Notes under the pieces: model-generated
The model's database searches: none
Told to the model about the DNA's origin: nothing
The model's input: the letters and a program-made list of their open reading frames with translations, nothing else
Assembly: GCA_025331125.1 (NCBI GenBank)
Contig: JAOALB010000009.1
Span: forward strand, 372,001 to 436,000
Direction: 5' to 3'
Length of the DNA: 64,000 nucleotides
From: Mycogone perniciosa
Taxonomy: Eukaryota; Ascomycota; Sordariomycetes; Hypocreales; Hypocreaceae
Shown here: one piece after another, positions 1 through 11,611 of the stretch
How positions within the stretch are numbered: position 1 is the first letter of the stretch
How the letters are laid out: every line of letters starts with the position of its first letter
Position numbers and translations under genes: made by a program

Positions 1-720
1 TCTGCTGCATCCGCGCCATCTCCAAAGGGGCATTATTGTGCACGACAGAAGTCGCTGCACGCGCTCCCGCTGCTGCAACTGCTGAAACCCCGCATTGTCA
101 CCGCATTTTCGGGGGCTGCACAACACCGCGTTTTGCTGGTCGTTTGTTGCCCGACCGCCCCAAAAGAGGTGTATCGTGAAGCTATTCGCAAAACTGCTGC
201 GCCGGCTCCACACCTTGCCTTCTGGGTCGGCCCCGGTTTTCTGGCCACTCACGCAACGTCACGCCTTTTTTGCTGCACACCATCGCCCAGCCGCAGCCCA
301 CACGCAGCCTTGCCGACAACGCGCCGCCTTTCTATTCGCCTTTCTATTCGCATTTCCATTCGCATTTCCATTCACTCTTCGATTCACTCCTCGATTATCG
401 ACACCAGATAGATACATCTCCTGCGATTTCGGTGTTATATGAGAGTCCATCCCCGTCGACTTTGTCGTCGTCCGTCCCCTTCATTCATTCATTCTCTTCC
501 TCTTTGTTCTCTTCGTTCTCATTTTTTTCTCTAATTTTTAATCTTCATCTTTCTTCGTTTGTCTCCCCAATGATCATCCGAGATTACTAGCAGATTGCAA
601 GCAACTCGACGCCAATCCATTCGACGATAACGGACTCGTCTCTGAACCATCATCGCTGCCGCCAGTACCATCCCGTCGGCGGCGCTCTCCTGATATTTGG
701 CGCCACGTCTGCCCCAAACA
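1..720. other. Upstream region of the HPC2-like gene
   Basis: No gene is supported here. The right half is pyrimidine-rich, as expected of a fungal promoter and 5' UTR, and holds an imperfect tandem repeat of a ttctattcg-type unit near 331-397. Short open frames in this stretch lack recognisable protein character. Confidence 0.6.
331..397. repeat. Imperfect tandem repeat, ttctattcg-like unit
   Basis: Units such as ttctattcg, ttccattcg and ttccattca follow one another about six times in pyrimidine-rich DNA 320-390 bp upstream of the HPC2-like start codon. It looks like low-complexity promoter or UTR sequence. Confidence 0.6.
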
Positions 721-2831
721 ATGGCCGCTGTCGGCGACGTATCGACGCGATTCGATTCTTCTGCCGGTGAACTCTCATCGCCACCCTCGGGCTCGCTCTC
801 TGAGCCGGGGTCGCCCTCTCAGCACGCCCGCCGACTCACCCATCACTCTAAGCCGGACATGGAGGAGATAGTCGTGAGCAACGATCAGCACCAGCCCTAC
901 CAGCAATATCAGCAGCCGCCAATCCCTAGTGGCTCTGGCTCTCGCCCTCAGCAGCAGAAGCGCTATCAGATGATTGATGGCGTATGGGTTCAACTGACAG
1001 CCGCTGGTGTACCTCGCAAGAAACCCGGCCGTAAACCCGGCTCTGTCGTCAAGCCCAAGGCTCAAACCCCTGCGGCTGAGGGTTCTGACCAGGCCGCCAA
1101 GGTTCGCAAGCCCAGGAAATCTCGTGATGCGAGCGCGCCGCCCCTTCAGCGAAAGCGCAAGCTTGCTCCTGCCTCCGATGTCGACACCGATGTTCCCAGT
1201 CCGAGGCCGCTCGCCCCTGCTGGCTCGTCAGTAGCTCTATCATCTTCTCCCTCCCTTCAACCGCCAATGGGAGATTCCCTATCTTCCATGCACCAGCGTC
1301 ACCAGCCCCATCCTCAAGCCGTCTCTGAGCAGCGTTATTCACCCAAGATTCCGAAACGGGACAGCTACCCGAGTTCCATGCAGAGCATTTTGAACGCGGA
1401 TCCTCCTCCCCACTCACCACCCCCTAGCACATCGATTCCAGTGCGCACTAGCGGCCAGAGCTACGACCCCATCCGGGGCAACTACGATCCTGTTCGAGAG
1501 ACCATAACGCCACATAGCCATAATCACTATTCCTCCACTTCGGGGTCCCCAAGAGCCCCAGCACCAGCACCAGTGCCAACCCAACCGTCTCATCGTTCGC
1601 CGTCCATTGCCAGTATGATCGAGCCTCACCCTCCCCCGACCAAGGCATCTCCCAGTCACCCTCCTCCTCGATATCCACCAGCCGCATCACAGCCCCGAAT
1701 GCAGACTCAAGAGTCCTCTTCGGTGCCCCCCTCGCCATCTTATCCCCCTAAGCCATCGACATCAACAACAACGCAAGCACCAGCGTTGAAGCCTACAGTC
1801 CATGAGCCCAAACGAGAGGTGCCCGTTTCTGCTCCTGCACCTGTGCCTGCTCCTGCACCCCCGGCCCCACGACCCGTTGTGAACCAGTCGAATTTCACCA
1901 CGATCGCAAATGGACCTGTCAAAAAGGTATCCCCGAAGCAGAAACCCGCCACAGGTATCTCAACGCCGAAAACAGACACATTGGACGGTGCGCTCCAGGA
2001 AACCGATGAACGGTCCATCCTTGACTTCGGCAAAGCTCGCCCAGGCGAGGAAATGGAAGCTCCGACCATAGTCCTCAGTGTCCCTATTCATGCAGGCGAG
2101 ACTAACAAGTACGTAAACTTTATGCGCATGGCCGAGGATCAGTTTGGCTGGGACGCCTTGCACCCCCGTCTTGCTGCCAACCGAGATCGGAAAGCCCGCA
2201 TCGCTGCGGCCGCCGCTTCATTAGAAAAAGCCGAGTCGGGACGAGAATCTGGGGATGAAATGTCAGTGGACTTGTCTGATGGCGAGGGCAGTAACCCTGA
2301 CAACGGAGGGACGAGTGGTCCCGATGCCCAAGCTAAACCCAAGAAAAAGCGCAACTTCAAGGAGGATCAATATGACGTGGATGACGATTTTGTGGATGAC
2401 TCGGAACTTCTATGGGAAGCCCAGGCAGCGGCTAGTCGAGATGGCTTCTTCGTTTATTCAGGGCCTTTGGTGCCCGAGGCAGAGAAACCTGCCGCAGGGT
2501 ATGTGTCCTGTGTATTGTGCTGTCAAGCGTTATTTCTGCCTACTAACTCTGTAACAGTCATGAGGATCGTCCCAAACGTGGACGAGGCGGTAGGGGCAGC
2601 CGTGGTGGCGGTCGAGGAGGTTCTGCACGAGGAGGTGCTGCCACTGGACGTGGCGGCGGTCCTGGTTCACGAGGTGGCTCCATCACAAGAAAACCTCGCA
2701 TCACTAAATCTGAGAAGGCTCAGCGAGAGAAAGAAAAGGCTGAGCGGGAAAGCATGGCCAAGACACCGACCAATGCATATGTGCTCCAGCCGACGACGCC
2801 ATCCCTCTCCGTTCGCGAACTCGGCGCCTAG
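721..2831 (+). CDS. hpc2: HPC2/ubinuclein-like subunit of the HIR histone chaperone complex
   Basis: Two exons, 721-2498 and 2558-2831, give 683 residues. The intron (2499-2557) has donor GTATGT, branch-like tactaac and acceptor aacag. The ATG at 721 is the first in frame; the open frame above it begins only with TTG. Residues about 463-485 (KYVNFMRMAEDQFGW) and about 541-587 (YDVDDDFVDDSEL then GFFVYSGPL) match the conserved Hpc2/ubinuclein region, which in yeast works with Hir1, Hir2 and Hir3 in replication-independent H3-H4 deposition. The first 400 residues are Pro/Ser-rich and probably disordered. An AT-hook-like motif (KKPGRKPG) lies near residue 100. Exon 2 encodes an RG/RGG-rich tail followed by a Lys/Glu-rich segment; reading through the intron would destroy it. 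The family call is strong; the roles of the extra motifs are inferred. Confidence 0.9.
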
Positions 2832-3641
2832 AAAGGGGAGTTTTACTCTTGCACGGGATGGCACGAAACATTCGTATTTGCATGTGCAACTCCATACACG
2901 CCTCACCACAGCCGTTTTCGTTTTATTTTCCACCAAGACAGAATATTCACTAGATGACGCAGGCGTTGACCTTTCATTGGAGACTTATGTCGATTTGCCA
3001 TGCATTTGGTGGAAGGCCTGTGGCAAACGAAATCAGGCCCCTTGTCACGGAATTTTCTAGGCGTACTGGACAGGGGATGCAAACAGAAACCATGTCTGTA
3101 TTATGATGCAGGTGCATTCACGTTGACTTGTTCTTTTGTTTTCTTCATTTTCGGGGTCGTGTTGAGACGGGGTGGCGTTCAAATGGATGATGGACAAGCG
3201 GCGCAAGGATTTTGTGAATGGCATGTCCATTGTTGTTGTGGGTGAGTGTTTGATGGATGTTCTCTTGGGGTCCGACCCAATATGGAGAGGCCTGCTTTTT
3301 CGGGTTTGGGACATGTTCATCATAATGGAGAGAAAATAGAGGGCTCCTCCTAGCAGGTTTGTTCAGTATTCTCTGAATGGCGACACTTTGATTTGAGATT
3401 TTGCCTCTAGTAGCTCCATTGTGAAAATATACCCAACGCTTACCTATTCTTATTGTTCTCAACCGGCTGGTTTTACAATATCCAGCCCAGTATAGACGCT
3501 GAGGACGCATATTTTTCGTAACTTGACAAAATAGACAGTTTCAAGCACCCAGATAGTGAGTGCTCCACAACTCCTCTAACTTGAAATACCAACCACACCC
3601 AATTCTCTCTCTCTGTGTCTTTCCCCTCTGGTTGCCTTCTT
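2832..3641. other. Convergent 3' region between HPC2-like gene and GGA
   Basis: About 810 bp between two converging stop codons. I see no gene; it probably holds both 3' UTRs. Confidence 0.6.
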
Positions 3642-5762
3642 TCATGCAATGCTAAACTCGGAAACCTCGCCCATCTCATTCTTCAGCTCTCCACCGACCT
3701 TGTATGAGGCGCGCCAGCGCAACTTGGCCGATTCAACGCGCAGACTCCGGTTACCGGCGTGCCAGATGTCAACCTCTTGTGTGACACCGCGACTCTGTTT
3801 GGGAGAGAGGCTGCGGCCCGTTTGAGGTTTTAATTGAAGCTCGTAGCCCTATAGACGCGCGGAAACATTTCGAGTTAGTCTAAAAGGGGGCATGAAGTGC
3901 AATGAGGGGGAATGAAGAGGGGGGGCGAACCTTGGTAACTGCTAGTTGGAAGTGAAGCTCACTGATTGGCTGTGCCGTATTGTTGGTAAAGGCATATAAC
4001 ATGTTCACGGCATCGTTCGTTGGAAGGGAACGCCTTGCTAGGAAGTCGATCTGCAAGTTGGTGTTGCTGATCGTAGCCCTGTGCTCCCTGGGCTTGCTCG
4101 GTGTTGCTGGCGCTTCTGGTGGCAACGCGGAGGAAAAGCTCCACTCATCTTCATCATTGGACACAGCGGCCGGCTTAGGAGCAGGAGCAGGAACAGGAGC
4201 AGCCGTAGTGAATGAAGCGAAGGGATCAGAGGCAGCTGGCGGGGCTTGTACTTGTTGCAGGAAATTAGGCTGAGGAGTAGTTGACTGTGATGCGGGAGGA
4301 GATGTGAATGATGCGAACTGAGAGAATGGGGGAGTTTGGCTTTGCGGAATACCCTTTGCGGTGCTGTTCTGAGTCACAGATGATAGCAGGGCTGGGCCGG
4401 GAATATCTTGGGCATCATTGTCAATACGATTCTAGGAGGAAATAATAGGGGTTATGCTTACTTTGATTCGCGCCAAATCCGAGGGCAATGTTACCGCCCT
4501 GTCCGAATGAACTCGACTCTCCGCCAATATCGAGACCAAGGAGGTCATTCTCCAGTCCTCCAGCTTGGCTAGAGCCAGCCCCATTGCTATCGTTAGTATC
4601 CGCCTCACCATCAAAATCTATCAGGGATAGCTCATTCGCTGCTGAGGTGGAATTGCCAGATTGCGATGGCGGGGGTGCGCCGGACGCAACCTTCGCAGCA
4701 CCCTCTAAATCGCCCTTCTTCATCAGCTTGTATCGCTCGACAGTGCGATGTATGCTGTCGTTGATTTCAAGCAGCCTGGCAACGGCTTCGTGGTCATCTG
4801 ATTCCTCCTCGCACATCTTTTGGATTTTTGGCTGGGCACTTTGTAGGGCGGCGGCCAGTTCACTGAAGACATCTCCTTCCTGCATCTTATCGCCGGGTCT
4901 GAATGCCTCAAGACGCTCTTCCAGCAATCTAGCCTTGGCTTGAATCTTCCCAACGTCCTCGGCAGCCTTTGCGCGATAGTCTGTCTTGGACCTCGTGTCA
5001 TAGCCTGCCATGATCTTCATCAGTCGATTGGCCTCCTGGAGGTCCTCGGGGGCTCCACGCCGGATCAACTCCTGAAGCTTGGCCGACTGCGCCTCACGCT
5101 CTTCCTCCTCCATCTCCTCAGCCGATTTCAGATTCTGGAGCAACAGTATTAGCATTGAGATTGTTGGTTGAAAGGAGGGCTTGAGTTCCTCCGGGTCAAT
5201 TGATAGGCAGCCTTACATCACTTGGATTTAGGACGGCAGCGTCCTCCCGGCGCACCTCGGGAAACATGTATCCCTTGTAGCTGAGCAGGCGATGCATGTC
5301 CCGAATAAAACCGAGGTCCTCCTTGTATCGACTCGTCTCGCATATCGTCATGCGCCACTCCTCTATGAGCTCAAGGATCTTGTTCTGGACACGAGTAGGC
5401 CGAATGGGCGGGCGCTCCGGGAACCTGCGTACCAGCTCATTGAGGAACTCCTTGGTGCTGATCTGTAGGTGGAATGGGTAGCCGCAGTTCTTGACACAGA
5501 TATCTAGCAGGTTGAGGGCGAGAAGAGCGACGTTGGGGTTGCGGTGATTGATGTAGCTAACGATGGCTGTGGCAGCCTCGCGGGGGGCGCTGCCCTTCTT
5601 GCTGTTGATGAGGTCGGAGATTTCGAGATTCAGGGCCAGATTTGGCTCGTAGTTTTCAGGACTGCAGGCACCTTGGATGAATCGCTCGAGCTGGGAGGTA
5701 GAGCGGCCGTACGACTCGCCCCAGCGATCACGAGCCGCCGCGCGAGCAGACGCAGCCTCCAT
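3642..5762 (-). CDS. GGA: GGA-type Golgi-localised, ARF-binding clathrin adaptor
   Basis: Four exons, in coding order 5762-5217, 5134-4462, 4406-3931 and 3848-3642, give 633 residues. Residues about 10-160 form a VHS domain, about 185-330 a GAT domain (three-helix region that binds ARF-GTP and ubiquitin), then a Ser/Gly/Pro-rich hinge and a C-terminal GAE ear (about 500-633). The hinge carries a clathrin box, LIDFD (codons at 4610-4624), and a DPF motif. Known GGAs sort cargo from the trans-Golgi to endosomes. The ear is joined only by splicing: exon 3 ends ...LAVTK and exon 4 opens GYELQLKP. That last donor is GTTCGC, a weak form. The third exon is joined using acceptor cccaag at 4407, the only choice I found that keeps frame. 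The gene shares a 1.1 kb divergent upstream region with TSR3. Confidence 0.92.
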
Positions 5763-5971
5763 GTGTTCAGTTTGCTGGCTGGCGGAGCTTGGCTAGCTAG
5801 CTCCTTGATCGCCTAGGCAAATGATTGTATATGTATCGAGCGTAGAGAGCAATGGGAACTTGAGCGCAAGTGATTTGCGCGCGTTCGGGTTCGACGAGAT
5901 GAACAAGTGCGTCCGTCAGATGTTGAGACCCCTGGGTCTTGGAGAGTCTCGGAGACTTGGAGTCTGGCCGA

Positions 5972-5995
5972 GGCAGATGCAGATGCAGATGCAGC
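5972..5995. repeat. Short GATGCA tandem repeat
   Basis: The hexamer gatgca/agatgc repeats about four times about 210 bp upstream of the GGA start codon. Confidence 0.7.
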
Positions 5996-6315
5996 GATAC
6001 CAACGTGGCCGATCAGGCAGCGTCCTTTGCCTCGTAGCTGCTCCGGGTCTAGCGGCGCTGTGGCGAAGCTGGTATTATTATGTCGTCGTCAAGTTTGGCG
6101 TCCATTCGCCTCTGATTTTGGCGATGTGGTCCCCCTGGCGGCAGCGGGGGAGGAAGATCAGCTACTATTAGTACGAGTAGGAATAGGTGATGTCGGAGCA
6201 CAGCCAACCAACCAAGCTATGGCCACACATATGGGCGATTATGTAGTTATCCGGGGATCCGATTATATAACGCCCAACCCACGTGTCGCACTCTGTACTT
6301 CGTATTATAGGAGAG

Positions 6316-6325
6316 TACGGAGTAC
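6316..6325. repeat. Dispersed motif TACGGAGTAC, copy 1
   Basis: Exact TACGGAGTAC in the GGA/TSR3 divergent region; one of a family of intergenic copies listed in the findings. Confidence 0.75.
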
Positions 6326-6361
6326 AGAGTAAAGAAACGGAACAACCAACCTGAACCCTTC

Positions 6362-6402
6362 TATATAAGTGTGTATATGTATATATATATTTATATATAT
6401 TG
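6362..6402. repeat. TA-rich microsatellite
   Basis: Runs of TATATA interrupted by GTGTATATGT, about 510 bp upstream of the TSR3 start codon. Confidence 0.8.
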
Positions 6403-6911
6403 TATTGATAAAAGTAATCTTTCAGATGGCTGTAGGTATCCGAATTCCGAGCGGGAGATTGCACACCCAACAGCCAAACAGCCGGCTTTTGCTTCCTTTG
6501 TTGGCCCCAGATGCCAAAGGGAGGCCTCAATGTAATAATAACACGACTCCTCCCTCCTTGGCAACCTCAGCCAACAGACAGACTTTCACCCAATCAATCT
6601 CTATTTTCCACAATGACACGATTACTATTACGAATATTTTACTACCTTGCAAACCCCTGTTGTTAAACACCTAGGGTTCTCAATATGGAACTTGTTTGCG
6701 TCTGTCCTGTTTGCATGTTTGGGGTAAGGAGGGGCAAACTGTCTCCTAGCGCAAGCAACCAGCCGATAAGATATCTTATATCTTGAGCACAAAAATCCCC
6801 CTCCAAGACTTCCAACTTCAAGCCCATTTCCTCATACATTCTTTGAGCTTCACCAACTCACAGAGGAGCATCCAGCCTTGCACCACTTGTCCATTGAAAG
6901 GGGAAAGAAAT

Positions 6912-8156
6912 ATGGTTCGCCATAAGAAAGATTTCGCCGCCAGAGGCAAGAAATTCAATGGTCGCGGCGGAGGAGCGCCTCGACAACCCCGCCATCACGA
7001 TGATAATCAAGACGACGATGCTTCGAATCCCTCGTCTCGACCCGCCTTCAAAGCCGCCTGCTGGGACCTCGGCCACTGCGATCCTAAGCGCTGCTCGGGA
7101 AAGAAACTGATGAAACTGGGAATGATGCGCGAGCTTCACATGGGGCAGCGCCATGGCGGCGTCATCATCACCCCGAACGGGAAGAAGGTCATCTCACCAG
7201 CCGATCGAGAGCTTATGGATCAATTCGGTGCCGCTGTCGTGGAGTGCTCGTGGGCGCGCACAAAGGAGATCCAGTGGAATAAAGTTGGTGGCAAATGCGA
7301 GAGGCTACTGCCCTACCTCGTCGCCGCCAACACAGTCAATTATGGCAAGCCTTGGAGGTTAAACTGTGTTGAGGCCCTGGCGGCGGCGTTTTACATTTGC
7401 GGCCATGCGGACTGGGCCGCGCAGATTCTGGCGCCGTTTTCATACGGTCCGTCCTTTTTGGAGATCAACGCCAGTTTACTTAAGAAGTATGCAGCGTGCA
7501 CAGACGAAGCAAGCGTGAAGAAGACCGAGGAGGAGTGGATGGAAAGGCTGGAGCGAGAATACACCGAGAGCAGAGAAGAGGGCGATGATGATATTTGGAC
7601 AAGTGGAAACACCAACCGAAGAGCGCCTGTAGATTCCGACGAAGAAGAAGCTGATGAAGACGACGAGGAGGAAGACCAAGATGAAGATGGATCTAATAAT
7701 GAAGATGATAGTGTGGACGGTATATACTTGGGCAAAAGACCACCCAAGCAGAAAGAGGAAGACAAGGATGATGAAGACGAGGACGAAAAGGACCCGTACG
7801 CACTATCCGATGACAGCGATGACGATGCCGCAATGGAGGAAATCCGGCGCAAGGTTCTTGCTTCAAAGACCTTCACCAACCCAAACCCAGACACAAACGA
7901 CAAGCAGAAGCCCGCAACGATACCCCGGCCGCAGCAGCAGCAGTTCAAAGCCGATGCAGACGTCGAGCCAGATTCCGACAACGGCAGTGATTTTGGCGGC
8001 AGCGGTGGGGAGGATGACGAGTTTGACAACATCATTGCGGCTACGCCTGTCACGGACAAGATGGGTCTGGCGAAGCTTGAGAAGGAGAGGTCGCGGGCAG
8101 CCATCACCACAAAGACATTTTCATCAAACGTAGTGTCTGCGCCGAATAGATGGTAG
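6912..8156 (+). CDS. tsr3: TSR3, 18S rRNA aminocarboxypropyltransferase
   Basis: A single exon of 414 residues. The open frame extends upstream but only from TTG; the ATG at 6912 opens MVRHKKDF, a typical Tsr3 start. Residues about 46-70 (CWDLGHCDPKRCSGKKL) are the RLI-like N-terminal motif, followed by the Tsr3 catalytic domain to about 210 (VECSWARTKEIQW, LLPYLVAANTVNYG). Yeast Tsr3 transfers the 3-amino-3-carboxypropyl group of S-adenosylmethionine to a methylpseudouridine in helix 31 of 18S rRNA, late in 40S maturation in the cytoplasm. From about residue 240 the protein continues as a long Asp/Glu-rich, low-complexity extension, which makes it about 100 residues longer than yeast Tsr3. 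The antisense frame across this tail is serine-rich and is only its shadow. Confidence 0.95.
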   Translation: MVRHKKDFAARGKKFNGRGGGAPRQPRHHDDNQDDDASNPSSRPAFKAACWDLGHCDPKRCSGKKLMKLGMMRELHMGQRHGGVIITPNGKKVISPADRELMDQFGAAVVECSWARTKEIQWNKVGGKCERLLPYLVAANTVNYGKPWRLNCVEALAAAFYICGHADWAAQILAPFSYGPSFLEINASLLKKYAACTDEASVKKTEEEWMERLEREYTESREEGDDDIWTSGNTNRRAPVDSDEEEADEDDEEEDQDEDGSNNEDDSVDGIYLGKRPPKQKEEDKDDEDEDEKDPYALSDDSDDDAAMEEIRRKVLASKTFTNPNPDTNDKQKPATIPRPQQQQFKADADVEPDSDNGSDFGGSGGEDDEFDNIIAATPVTDKMGLAKLEKERSRAAITTKTFSSNVVSAPNRW

Positions 8157-8361
8157 TGGTAGTAACCAAGTACTGATATTCTTGGCGTAGCAGATGCGGA
8201 TGAAAACATCGCACTTGATATTCCAACATTGTGATTGTGACTCCGTCTAGTTGCGATTTCGCCCCCGAGAGATTACATGGTAGTAGTAGTACAGATTAGT
8301 GATGTTGTACAGTTTCACATGTCCGTCTATATATGCACCGCCTTCTTTTGTTGTCACCATC

Positions 8362-11300
8362 TTACAGCAGATGTCGCTTCTCTCTAACTTCCTCGTACGT
8401 CTGGATCTGGTCATCAGCCTGGAACTCGCCAAAGTCCTCCAGTCCAATGCCGCACTCAGTTCCCTTGCCCATTTCCTGGACATCCTTCTTTACGTGCTTG
8501 AGTGTATCGATTTTGCCTATCACAACAACGTTAGTAAAACGAGCCTAAGAGACCTACGGGAGGAGGGGGGGTCACGCACCGTCATAAATAACCTCGCCTC
8601 GTCGCAGGACTTTAACGCGAGATGACTTCTTGATAGAGCCGTTGCGCACCCTACATCCGGCAATGTTCTTGAACATTCTTCGCTTGACATTGATCGGGAA
8701 AACTTGCAGAACGTCGGCTTCGCCGTTCACGCGGAATGATATGTTCATAGGCAGCAGAGCAGAAAGCGAAGCCTTGATATCATCCACGACGTGGTAGATA
8801 ACGTTGTGGTCGAGAATCTTGACCTTGGCCTCCTCGGCTCGTTGCTTAATTTGGGGTTGAATAGGGCAGTTAAAGTTGACAATAACGCTCTTGGACGTGG
8901 CTGCGTGGTCGACATCATATTCTGTGATCTGGCCAGCTGAAGATCGCAGAATGTTCGGTCGTACCTCATTGTTTCCCAACTCCAGGATAGTGCCGCAAAC
9001 CGCCTCGACAGACCCTACCACATCAGCTTTAACGGTGAAGTTTTGAATGATGATTCCGGAGTCTGCAGAATTTCCGGGAGTCTCTTCTCCACCCTCTGCC
9101 GCGGCCTTCTCTCGCTGGCGCTGTTCTTGTTCGGCAAGTTGTTGAGAGCTCTGCTCGCGCTCAGCCATTTCTAGACGGTACTCAACAGCTGTCCTCACTT
9201 TCCCTTCATCGGGAGACTGGAGGACCTGCTCTCCGGCCGTAGGTAGCTCTCGCCAGCCCAATATTTCCACTGGCGTTCCAGGAGGTGCTTCGTCCAGATC
9301 AAGACCGGCTTCGTTACGAAGCACACGAATCCTTGCCCACGTCTTGCCAGCAACAATGAAGTCTCCTGGCCGCAAGGTTCCTCGCTTAACCAAAACCGTA
9401 GCCGCTTTACCCTGTGGCTTAATACTAGACTCGAGAATCCAGCCTTCAGCCATACCATCATTCTCAGCCCGGACGTCAAGAATTTCGGACAGTGTGACAA
9501 TGTTTTCCTCCAAGTCTTCCATGCCCAGGCCTGTTTTGCCACTGACACAAACAACCTGAACGTCACCACCATAGTCCTCAATCTCGACTCCATGCCGAGA
9601 GAGGTCTGCTTTGACCTGCTCAACTCGGGCATCCTCCTTGTCAACTTTCGTTATGGCGACAATGATAGGCACCTTGGCGCTTGTCGCATGTTTGAGTGCT
9701 TCAATCGTTTGCGGCATGACACTGTCGTCAGCAGCAACCACAAGAACAACAATATCTGTAACGTTGGCTCCACGTTGACGCATTGAAAGGAAGGCGGCGT
9801 GGCCAGGAGTGTCGAGGAACGTAATCGACTTGCCGGAGGACATGTTGACCACAAACGCACCGATATGCTGCGTGATACCACCGTGTTCCTGCGCGGCTAC
9901 TGAGGATTTTCTAAGCCAGTCTAGGAGAGTCGTTTTCCCATGATCAACGTGGCCCATGATTGTGACAACTGGTGGGCGGGATGGTAAGGATGTGACGTCT
10001 TCTGGTGGTGGCCGCGGTCGGAGATCGCGAAGAGAGCCGGAATCGACAGTTGGCTCAAAGCCGTATTCCATAGCAATTAGAGCCGCTGTTTCACCTGTGA
10101 AGATGGTATCACTGGTGATATTTTCGAATCCCATTTCTTCCATATCTCTTTGGAATGAATCGGTACGTTGCTTTAGGGCCCTGGCAAGATTCGATGCGCT
10201 GATGTACTCCGGAAGGAATATGGGAATGGCCCCCTGCTCCGCTTCAGCTGCTTTCTGCTTCAAAGCCTCCTTTTCCGCCTTACGGCGTTGTTTCTGCTCC
10301 CAACGATGAACGGCCTCATCATCCCAATCATCGGATTCCAGACTGCGTCGACTCTTCTGGGGCTTCTTGGACTTCTTGGAACGGCGATCGCCGAGCGCTT
10401 CTTCTTCGCCTTCTTCCGCTTCAAATCTGGATTTGCGCCTCGGTTTGTGAGACTCGCCGTCCACGTCAGCATTCTGCACTGACGTCGTTGACTCCTTGGA
10501 ACCTCCCAGCTCATTTTGGCCCTTCTTAGCGCTTTTGAGATCCTTCTTTGTTGTGGCATTAGAAGACTCCCTGTTGAATTTCGATTTGTCCCTAAAATCA
10601 GTCGCCCTTGTTTCAAGTTCGCCCCAAAAGTCCTGGACAGCACTCCCCTGACCTGGCGGCGACTTGCCAGTGGTGTTTGTATGTTCATGACTGTGCGATT
10701 TCGCTCCAGGGGTTAGTTTTGCCGTTGTCCGTCTTGTCTTCGTTATTTCACTCCATACCGCGGATTTGTTTCCGCGGGTATCTGTTGGGTGGACTGTTGT
10801 CTCTGATTTGCGATGACTGAACGTACCCCACCCAGTACTTCTGTGCTTGCTGTCGGCCGAGCTTTGTGATGACTCCTGGTTATTGCTATCTGAGAGGCCA
10901 GCCTTTTCAGGGCTGGTGGCAGCACTAGGTGGCTCTGTTTTTGTAGTTGCCTCGCTGGCCATGGGGGCATGGGATCCAGAAGACCAAGACTTGGGAGTGG
11001 GTGGAGGTCGGGGCTCTCGATTCGTCTTGAAGACGTCGGCGAGGACCGATCTTGACCGCGTTGCTTGCGCTTCATTGGGTCCTCTCTTGTTCGTGTTGTG
11101 TTTTTGCGACTTTGTTTGACTCTTATTGTCTATTTGTGTGGCAATCGCAGCGGTCGATCGTTGTCGAGCCTCTCGCTCGTGTGGCAGTAATCCATCGCTT
11201 ATTGATGGACTGCTGGGAGACTGGTTGACAGTGGAGGCGAACGAGCCGAAAGTCCCTAATCCAACTCCGGAAAATGCGCCTGGAAATCCTCCCGTCTTTG

Positions 11301-11611
11301 AAGGGCTCCCATCGCTACTGGAAGTATAGAGGAGCGCCGTCGTAGATAACGATCTGGTCCCCCATAGGGACGCCTGAGAGCTCGCGGTCGGGGCCTGGGA
11401 TGTCCTTTGAAGCTTTGGTGATGTGGCGCAAGCGACAAAAGTTCGATCGCGCTGTTTTGTGGCATTCGCAGGGGGCTTCTGTCGACAGAATGCGCATACG
11501 AAGGGATGACTGTGATCCTGGGAGTTGGAGTGTATGTCAGCTATCAGAGCAGCGATACACAGCTTTTCCGAGTCGCAAATGACGTACCTTCCATGCGCGA
11601 GCCCTCAACAT
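8362..11611 (-). CDS. IFM1: Mitochondrial translation initiation factor IF-2
   Basis: Three exons, in coding order 11611-11588, 11517-8580 and 8516-8362, give 1038 residues. Exon 1 encodes only MLRARAWK, a basic start that suits a mitochondrial presequence, and the ATG at 11611 is chosen because splicing from it joins the long frame. The GTPase domain carries GHVDHGKTT (about residue 529), DTPGHAAF (about 575), TKVD (about 631) and SGKTG. Domains II, III and IV follow, and the last exon supplies the conserved end (GIGLEDFGEFQADDQIQTYE). IF-2 brings initiator tRNA to the mitoribosome with GTP. The roughly 500 residues before the G domain are long, charged and probably disordered. A CxxC pair (CAFC) sits just after exon 1. 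Confidence 0.95.

Larger units (their letters stand above)
5763..6911. promoter_or_regulatory. Divergent intergenic region between GGA and TSR3
   Basis: About 1.15 kb with no supported gene. It holds a GATGCA repeat (5972-5995), a CACGTG E-box (6280-6285), a copy of the dispersed TACGGAGTAC motif (6316-6325) and a TA-rich microsatellite (6362-6402). Both promoters must lie here. Confidence 0.55.

Noticed and set aside
697..720. Eight extra N-terminal residues on the HPC2-like protein
   Set aside because: They depend on a TTG start; the first ATG is at 721.
2499..3060. Reading the HPC2-like frame through the intron to 3060
   Set aside because: Loses the RG-rich tail and gives unrelated sequence; GTATGT, tactaac and aacag define a clear intron.
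7391..8209. 272-codon minus-strand open frame, serine-rich
   Set aside because: It is antisense to the acidic tail of TSR3; Asp/Glu codons read backwards give Ser/Phe-rich protein. No independent support.
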